Positions 57,840-64,000 of a DNA stretch of 64,000 bases are shown here, in pieces (position 1 is the stretch's first letter; each line of letters starts with the position of its first letter). This DNA is from Channa striata (taxonomy: Eukaryota > Chordata > Actinopteri > Anabantiformes > Channidae). The stretch lies in the NCBI GenBank assembly GCA_033026295.1, contig CM065189.1:958377-1022376 (forward strand), written 5' to 3'. The notes beneath the pieces are model-generated. The model did no database searches, was not told where the DNA came from, and saw only the letters and a program-made list of their open reading frames with translations. A program made the position numbers and the translations under genes.

Positions 57840-58270
57840 AGTTGTACCTGTAGCTTTATACTATTAAAACTGGATCCAGTTATAGCAGGATTTTTATTGC
57901 GTGAGAACCGTTGTTGCAGCAGAGAAGCTGTGTTTGGTTTGCTGTTCTGATTGCTTGGGAAGGTGCAATATGTTGCATGGACATCATATCGGCACTGAGG
58001 TACTAAAATCACCTGTTCTATTAGAAGTGGGTTTGAAAACACTAATTCTGAACGCTGACAGAATTATGTGTTGATGGCTCTGATTTGCTGAAATGTCTAG
58101 CCTTGTGAAATTGCCTTGGGTTTGCAGTTTTCACAAAATTGTAGTGTCATTGCTTTTGATAAAACTACTTTGTAACTCATCTGCAAGCTGGTGAGCTGAG
58201 AGCTCTTGCTGAAAACTACAAACTGGCCAATGATATGAAGTTTGAATGAATGTATGAATATGAATGGTGT
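57840..58270 (+). pseudogene. ERV copy 2 RT-connection/RNase H remnant
   Basis: Frame fragments read 'LTELCVDGSDLL' and, near 58180-58240, QAGELRALAENYKLANDMK, similar to the RNase H helix following the first active-site strand in retroviruses (AELRAL..A..LA). Stops are frequent. RNase H would remove RNA during reverse transcription. Confidence 0.55.
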
Positions 58271-58429
58271 CGCTCATAACTAAGGTTGTCTCTGGAGACA
58301 GAGAAGACTTGTGACGTCAGGCAGAACACTAACTGCACATTGTTCTTCTTGCAGCTCCGTAGATGCTGACTTGTTGCCTACGTGAATATCGGTTATGAAA
58401 TGTGACACTCTAACATTAACAAAATAACT

Positions 58430-59627
58430 TGATTTCTGCAGGAACAGCGGCCAGGATGGGAAAAATGTGTCACCCAACTCAGTTTTCTTTCTCCCACAGA
58501 AACTCAACCCACAGGCTGACTTGTCAACCATGCAGTCACTAGCAAACACATCTAGAAACTTTGTAATGAAATTAGGTGCAACACTGTAAAAGGGACATCG
58601 CTCGGTCCAGAGATAAACTTTGTTTACCTAATTGATATTTCCATCTAAATGCAAAGCTAGCTCATGGTAGACATTTGCAAAGGGGGGATGTGTGCATATT
58701 TTAACACCTACTATAAACCCTAAAGCAAATGTTTCAGGGAATGCAGGACATGTTAATCTGTGGGGCACACAATGCCTCTGGTGCGATTAAATGCCTCTGC
58801 AAGGCCACTTCCCACCTGACAGACCCTTTGAATATTGGATGATTGGGTTAATTGAGCTATAGCTATGTAGAAATGGAGTTGGCTTGACCATGGTTTACAC
58901 GTTTAGCAAGTGGGTAGAGGCTGTTGTTTTCTCTCTTCCAAACAGGATGCAGCTACTGTGGTAAAAGGCACTGAGAAGTCAGAGGACCGTTCACTGAAGT
59001 GTTCCAAAATCAAGTACCTTGTGACAATGGTCCAGGGTTTTACCATGAAGATGGTAAACGATTTGTCAAATTAATTTTGGGTTATTGCCTTCTCACCCCC
59101 AGAGTGCAGGTGTGACAGAGCAAATTAAGACCAAATTCACAAAATGTTGACAGGTTTGACATGGATTTAAGAATTAGCATTGGTGCTATTTCTTATGCAA
59201 GTTGAGTCTTTACCAAATAGGGTTTGAGCGTAGTACTAATTCAGACCAAACAAACTTGAGTTTGTTATAATGATGTGATTTCCAACTGTTGTGCAGAACT
59301 CTCTCAGATGTTTGTCCCCAGGTGAAAGCAGCCCTGTCTAACCCTGCAGACATCAGCCTGCATGATCTCAAACCCGGTGACAAGGACCACCAGAGGAAAC
59401 GCTGGCAGCAGAGACGCTTCGCAGGACCACATCACGTACTACTGGCAACTAATTCAGCAGTGAAGGTGAAAGGACACGTCACATGGATCCACGTCAGCCA
59501 CTGCATAAGGATCCCTAACTGGAACCGGAACAAATACTACACCAGGCGTACACCGACTTGTCAAGCTACAGACAGTCAAATTTGTCCCCTGAAATTGTTC
59601 ACCCCCGGTGAGGAGGGAGAGTGCTGA
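58430..59627 (+). pseudogene. ERV copy 2 integrase
   Basis: Core traces near 58930-59050 read SSKQDAATVVKG and VPCDNGPGF, the region around the second catalytic Asp of retroviral integrase. From 59289 an open 112-residue frame encodes the C-terminal domain: VKAALSNPADISLHDLKPGD, KRWQQRRFAGPHHVLLATNS, VKVKGHVTWIHVSHCIRIPN, an SH3-like DNA-binding fold in relatives. Integrase joins viral DNA to the chromosome. The zinc finger and most of the core are broken. Confidence 0.8.
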
Positions 59628-59689
59628 TTGGGCTGGGCCCACACTTCAAGCTCCAACACACGTTAGGAAGGGTGAACACAGGGAGGTGA

Positions 59690-60378
59690 CAAAGAAGACA
59701 TGTGGTGCTCAACAATGGAGGATCCCACACAAGATCACAGAGTCTTAATGAAGGAGTGGATGCTAAAGAGCAGAGTGTGCACATTTGACCTCTTCACCAT
59801 GGTTGCAGCCATCCTGCGGATGATCTGTGAATTGTGGCACAATCAACAGATCACACAGCAACTCTCAAACAAATCCAGACTGACAAGGAGTGTGACTGAG
59901 CCTGCTGGCTTACTTGATCCATACTCTGCAACGCAGTCTCTGCTATGGATAATGGACAACCTGTGGATGCAATATGTTAAGAGTTCCTGGGGAGTCCCAA
60001 CCCTCTGCTGGTGGTGCACAACCAACAAGAATGTCGATTGGATTAAGCAACAGAGGTTCATCAAGCACACGCACGATGCCAGCAGCTTGCAGCAACATCG
60101 CAGATGACATGGGAGAACAGCATGGCAACTTACATGCTGCTTGCAGACAAAGGAGGAGTCTGCACCATGACACCAGCACCTGGGGCTAGTTTGACATTGT
60201 GTAAAACTTTTATTTTGTCTCTCCTCACAGGTGTTGTAATAGGCACTACTGCACTAACGTTGTCTGGATGTTGTTTTATTCCCTGTGTGCATATGCTGAT
60301 AATCCGAAAAATCGACCACTCCATTTCACACAAATGGCTCTCCAAAGCATGTTCTTCCTACAGGACAATGTTTTAGCT
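59690..60378 (+). pseudogene. ERV copy 2 envelope remnant
   Basis: The start codon region lies shortly after integrase. A 5' frame (59700-60107) has a possible signal-like segment and part of the surface subunit. A later frame (60104-60376) has MLLADKGGVC, the transmembrane-subunit loop. It is directly followed by a hydrophobic anchor (FILSLLTGVVIGTTALTLSG) and a short cytoplasmic tail. The two-cysteine part of the loop and the region between loop and anchor are deleted, and most of the surface subunit is missing. It cannot make a functional glycoprotein. Confidence 0.7.
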
Positions 60379-60464
60379 GAGTCTCTTGACATCCCTAACT
60401 GGGAACCCCCATATCATGGACATGACAACATCAGTCTCTAGATTTTGACTCTCACTCACTGTAA

Positions 60465-60585
60465 CCGGTCAAGGCAGATGGCCGCCCACCCTGAGCCTGG
60501 TTCTGCCAGAGGTTTCTTCCCATGGTGAAGTTTTTCCTCTCCACTTTCGCCTAAGGCTTGCTCAAGGGGGATTGTTAAGATTTTT
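60465..60585 (+). repeat. L2 3' UTR fragment without tail
   Basis: aaccggtcaaggcagatggccgcccaccctgagcctggttctgccagagg...cttgctcaagggggatt matches L2 3' UTR. It sits between env and the LTR of ERV copy 2 and lacks the L2 end and tail. Confidence 0.75.
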
Positions 60586-60693
60586 TTCTTTTTCGTTTTG
60601 TTACTGTTGTATTGTTCTGTTCTTTGCTTCTACTATTGCTCAGCCTTGATTACTCCTGACAATTTTTTGTTATCATAAAATGATAAAAGGGGA

Positions 60694-61130
60694 TGTGTGA
60701 GGGAAGTTTTTGATCAATGACCATCTGACCATCTGTTCACACTTCTAGCAGAGGCCAGACAACGAGTCCCGCCACTCAGTAGGAAGATCCACGGGAACAG
60801 GTCCCAGAGTTTTTCCTTGACACCTTAACAGACCCTATTGTTCCTTTGAATCCTTGTTGACACCTTAAGCAGACAGTAACAGAAACTTGCTAATTAAGGA
60901 CTCCTGATCAATGTATATGATTTGCATAGTGGAGCAGATAAAGACACACACATCCTGACAGAGGGTATCAGATACAATCTGATCCACCCGGGTGACACTG
61001 CTTTTTTGCTCTGTTCATCTGCCTGCTCCTCTACCTTATTTTACCTATGTTATTGTCATTAAATTGCTTGATGATAATGTGAGAGCTGCCTCCTGTCTCT
61101 TAACTTGCTCTCTCAGATTTTTCCACAACA
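60694..61130 (+). mobile_element. ERV copy 2 3' LTR, 437 bp
   Basis: It starts tgtgtgaggg after a purine tract (gataaaagggga) and ends ...tttttccacaaca. A poly(A)-type attaaa lies near 61060 and a gataaag TATA-like word near 60938. Its start matches the copy 1 LTR at 48494. The 5' LTR was not found, so age cannot be read from LTR divergence. Confidence 0.75.
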
Positions 61131-61309
61131 GTAGGATTTCCCAAAAAAAGACACTTTAGCTGTGGGAGGCTGAGCGAGAGCAGTCAAGTAAGCACAGTAA
61201 TAACAATAAGTATTATTATTATTATTACTCATTTTTTACATTTTTTTTGATGAATGAGTTGGTTGTTTTTTAAGCTTATTGGCTCTGGGCTAAAAACTGT
61301 TGTGTAGTG
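61131..61309. other. Unassigned flank of the ERV
   Basis: AT-rich with a short att-trinucleotide run at 61212-61229. No feature supported. Confidence 0.4.
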
Positions 61310-61645
61310 CGTGTTTCAATGGATCTGTATCAGACCTGGGGTCTATTGGTTCTTTGGTCTTCTTGACGTTGAGTGTAATGTTAATATCTTTGCACCAACC
61401 AGCCAGCCCCTACACTTCCTTCCTGTACGCAGTCTCATCGTCCCTTTAAATCAGCCCCACCACTAACGTGTCTTCTGCAAATTTGATGAGGCATTGGCGA
61501 CGGCTTACAGCCGAGGAGTAAAGGAAGGAGCTCAGCACACAGTCTGTGCTCAGATTCCGTCATCCACAGGCAGATGTTGTGCTGTATGCCCAGGTCAGAC
61601 ATTTTGAAGTCAAAAGCTGAGCTGTAGTCGACAAACTACAGGCGA
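61310..61645 (-). pseudogene. LINE A-type RT palm fragment
   Basis: On the minus strand it reads KFAEDTLVVGLI (catalytic pair changed to Glu-Asp), RDDETAYRKEV, GLAGWCKDIN and TLNVKKTKEPIDPRSDTDPL, the palm and downstream block of the LINE A group. Stops and a frame change occur. Both ends are truncated and no tail is seen. Confidence 0.7.
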
Positions 61646-61659
61646 ATTAAGATAAGATA

Positions 61660-61690
<31 letters not shown>

Positions 61691-61821
61691 AACTTTATTA
61701 ATCCCACAGTGGGGAAATTCTTGTGTTTTTAGCAGCCATAGACAAAGAACACAGAATCTGTACAGAACAATGTGCATTACAGATTAACAGAAACGGCATT
61801 TAGATTTCCAATGTAAAATAT

Positions 61822-63170
61822 ATATTTCAATTCAATTCAATTCAACTTTATTTATTTAGCGCCAATTTACAACAAGGTCATCTCAGGGCACTTTACATAA
61901 TAAAGTCAAGACTATACAAACATTTAGAGAAAACCCAACAAATCCCCCTTGAGCAGCTATAGGCAACAGTGGAGAGGAAAAACTCCCTTTAACGGAAGAA
62001 ACCTCCAGCAGAACCAGGCTCAGGGTGGACGGACATCTGCCTTGACCGGTTGGGCTGAGTGGAAAGTGGAGAAATAAAAGAACAGAGCAGCAAAAGCAAC
62101 AACAAAACATTGGGCATGTTAGTAGGACCAGAAGCTGTGCACTGGAAGACACACAGCGCCAAATCCGGGGACACCTGAAGACAGGGACAGAGAAACGGGG
62201 ACAGAGAGGGAGAAAGACGACTATGGGACAAAGAAGATACAGAGTTAATGTCCTACAGTGGTGACATTATAGATGTGGGTTGAGAGGAGAGAGTGAAGAG
62301 AAGAGGAAAGTGGCTCAGTGCAGAGTCCCCCAGCAGTCTAAGCCTATAGCAGCATGACTATAACCAACTATAAGCTTTATCAAAAAGGAAGGTTTTGAGC
62401 CTAGTCTTAAAAGTAAAGAGGGTGTCTGCTTCCCGAATCTGGACTGGGAGCTGGTTCCACAGGAGAGGAGCTTGATAGCTAATGGCTCTGCCTCCCATTC
62501 TATTTTTGGAAATTCTGGGAACCACAAGTAGGCCTGCATTTTGGGATCGAAGTGGTCTAGTAGGATGATATGGTACTAGGAGATCTTTCAGATATGATGG
62601 AGCTTGACAGTTTAGAGCTTTATAGGTAAGAAGAAGGATTTTAAATTCTATTCTGCATTTAATTGGAAGCCAATGGAGAGAAGCTAATGAAGGTGAAATA
62701 TGATCTCTCTTACCAATCCCAGTCAGTAATCTTGCTGCAGCATTTTGGATTAATTGAAGGCTTTTTAGAGAGTTACTGGGGCAGCCTGAAAGTAGAGAAT
62801 TACAATAGTCCAATCTAGAAGTAACAAATGCATGAACCAGTTTTTCAGCATCATTTTGAAACAGGATGCTCCTAATTTTGTCAATGTTCCTTAGGTGGAA
62901 GAAGGCTGTTCAGCCTAGCAGTGAAAATTGTTTGAAAATTGAGTGTTTTCTAATAATGTTGCCAAGGGGAGACATATATAGAGTAAAGAGTATTGGTCCT
63001 AATACAGAGCCTTGTGGAATTCCATAACTAACTTTTGTGTATGTGGAAGATTAACATGAACAAATTGGAATCTATCTGATAGATATGATTTAAAGCAATT
63101 TAGTGCAGTTCCTTTAATTCCAATAACATGTTCTAGTCTCTATAATAATATTACATTTACAATATTTCAA
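61822..63170 (-). mobile_element. L2 LINE nested in LINE B
   Basis: This insert has a TTGAA-type tail (plus ttcaattcaattcaa from 61826), the same L2 3' UTR as the 47-kb copy, and RT coding to about 63150. Both edges show atatttcaa (61822-61830 and 63162-63170), a likely duplication, though the left copy partly overlaps the tail repeat. The surrounding LINE B sequence is continuous across the insert. Confidence 0.75.
62358..63150 (-). pseudogene. L2 reverse transcriptase C-terminal part
   Basis: The main frame (62813-62358) reads MDYCNSLLSGCPSNSLKSLQ, LLTGIGKRDHISPSLASLHW, LLTYKALNCQAPSYLKDLL, GGRAISYQAPLLWNQLP and FTFKTRLKTFLFDKAYSWL, an intact L2 C-terminus. Further 5' (62930-63150) only decayed RT traces remain. 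The region with the catalytic YADD is deleted near 62910-62930. Very close to the copy at 33900-34702. Confidence 0.85.
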
Positions 63171-63254
63171 TAAAATAATAAATCATGAAAACAATAAAAT
63201 ATAACAGATGTATAAATAAGAATATACAAATATACAAGTAAAAATTGCACATTG

Positions 63255-63996
63255 TCACTGCAGTGACACATTAAATAGTCTGATGGCTGTGGGGAGGAAT
63301 GATCGACGGTAGCGCTCCTTCCTGCACTGTGGGTGTAGCAGTCTAGTGCTGAAGGAGCTGCTCAGAGCCTCCACAGTGAGGTGCAGGGGGTGGGAGGGGT
63401 TATTATCCATGAGGGATGTTAGTTTGGCCAACATCCTTCTGTCCGCCACCTCCTCGATGGAGTCCAATGTGCAGCCCAGGACAGAGCCGGCTCTCTTAAC
63501 CAGCTTGTTAAGTCTCTTCCTGTCTCTGTCCGTGCTGCTCCCAGCCCAGCACACAACACCATAGAGGACTGCTGAGGCCACCACAGTGTCGTAAAATGTC
63601 CGTAACAGCTGTGTGGAGGCGACTCTGGCCCTTTCTGTACAGAGAGTCTGTGTTGTTTGTCCAGTCCAGTTTTTTGTTTAGGTGGACACCCAGGTATTTA
63701 AAGCTGTCCACAATTTCAATGTGTGAGCCCTGGATGCTCACCGGTGTGTGTGGTGGAGGGTTTCGTCTGAAGTCAAGCACTAACTCCTTTGTCTTACTGG
63801 TGTTCAGGAACAAATTGAGAATAATTGTTCTCACACCAGTCCACAAAGTCCGAGATGACCCCCTGTATTCCTGCTCATTCTCACCCAGTACACAGCCAAC
63901 AACGGCTGTGTTTTCAGAGAATTTCTGCATGTGACAGAGGTGGGAGTTGTACTTGAAGTCTGACGTGTAGAGTGCGAAAAGAAAAGGGGAGAGCAC
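63255..63996 (-). pseudogene. LINE B reverse transcriptase, catalytic motif lost
   Basis: Frame 63996-63508 begins at the LSPFLFALYTSDF block. The expected F-S-D-D catalytic motif is instead F-S-E-N (QKFSENTAVVGC), so both palm aspartates are changed. It continues with TSKTKELVLDFRRNPPPHT and FKYLGVHLNKKLDWTNNTD. A frameshift near 63560 leads to VLYGVVCWAGSSTDRDRKRL, AGSVLGCTLDSIEEVADRRM and a tail ending RSFLPTAIRLFNVSLQ. Missing catalytic residues and the frameshift mean a dead copy. Confidence 0.85.
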
Positions 63997-64000
63997 TGTC

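Larger units (their letters stand above)
56500..61130 (+). mobile_element. Endogenous retrovirus copy 2, pol-env-LTR
   Basis: In order on the plus strand: RT start, RNase H, integrase, env remnants and a 437-bp LTR. Motifs are closest to the gamma/epsilon-like retroviruses of fish. Gag and the 5' LTR were not identified. All genes carry stops and deletions, so it is a fossil. Copy 1 at 46130-48780 is its shorter relative. Confidence 0.8.
61650..64000 (-). mobile_element. LINE B, 5' part outside window, split by an L2
   Basis: The minus-strand element ends in a (TTATC)n tail (plus gataa repeats, 61650-61689) after ccactgtgggattaataaagttc. Its 3' UTR is interrupted at about 61830 by an L2, and it resumes near 63162 with 3' UTR then ORF2 (63255-63996). 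The 5' part continues past the window end. Confidence 0.8.

Noticed and set aside
56520..61130. Possibly active retrovirus
   Set aside because: The RT catalytic palm is missing, the integrase core and env are broken, and no 5' LTR or gag was found.
1..64000. CRISPR arrays, bacterial operons or phage modules
   Set aside because: No regularly spaced repeats, no ribosome-binding-site-led gene strings, and everything recognisable is eukaryotic TE sequence.

Overview
The window looks like nuclear DNA of a ray-finned (teleost) fish. The basis is the combination of repeats: Ty3/Gypsy and BEL/Pao LTR elements, an epsilon/gamma-like endogenous retrovirus (ERV), L2 LINEs with TTGAA-type tails, Rex1/CR1-like LINEs with AATCT- and TTATC-type tails, an RTE-type LINE, an R2/R4-type LINE piece, Tc1 and hAT remnants, and tRNA-derived SINEs. 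There is no bacterial gene organisation, no operon and no convincing host protein-coding gene. The recognisable coding sequence is transposable-element (TE) derived, and almost all of it is broken.

Layout. 1-1745: decayed Gypsy element (gag knuckle, protease edge, RT, integrase scrap). 3077-3775: LTR. 3.9-5.3 kb: hAT end and a BEL/Pao pol remnant. 8.1-10.5 kb: 5'-truncated Rex1/CR1-like LINE ('LINE A') with one frameshift and one stop. 10.5-18 kb: mostly unassigned, with a SINE and possible Tc1 scraps. 18.0-19.2 kb: solo Gypsy LTR holding a second solo LTR. 21.3-24.2 kb: mosaic of R2/R4-type LINE, LINE A scrap, Gypsy RNase H plus LTR, and 'LINE B', followed by a strongly G-depleted block. 25.19-28.31 kb: full-length RTE-type LINE flanked by a perfect 18-bp target-site duplication. 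28.8-30.3 kb: SINE-like repeat split by a hAT MITE, then a possible LTR. 31.8-34.7 kb: L2 split by a Gypsy derivative. 35.7-38.3 kb: Tc1 remnants. 38.8-43.3 kb: SINE and a near full-length L2. 45.6-48.8 kb: hAT MITE and ERV copy 1, with a nested L2. 48.8-54.4 kb: repeat-poor DNA. 54.5-54.9 kb: two adjacent perfect palindromes fused to a SINE-like repeat. 56.5-61.1 kb: ERV copy 2 (RT, RNase H, integrase, env, LTR). 61.3-64.0 kb: LINE A and LINE B remnants, with an L2 nested in LINE B.

The genes do not form a pathway. The window is a record of successive insertions whose order can be read from nesting and target-site duplications. I did not find a new defence or metabolic system. The least-explained structures are the twin palindromes at 54506-54649, the G-depleted tract at 24281-24630 and the three-element mosaic at 21340-22710. 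Family names are from memory of conserved motifs, and element edges are approximate unless a duplication is given.
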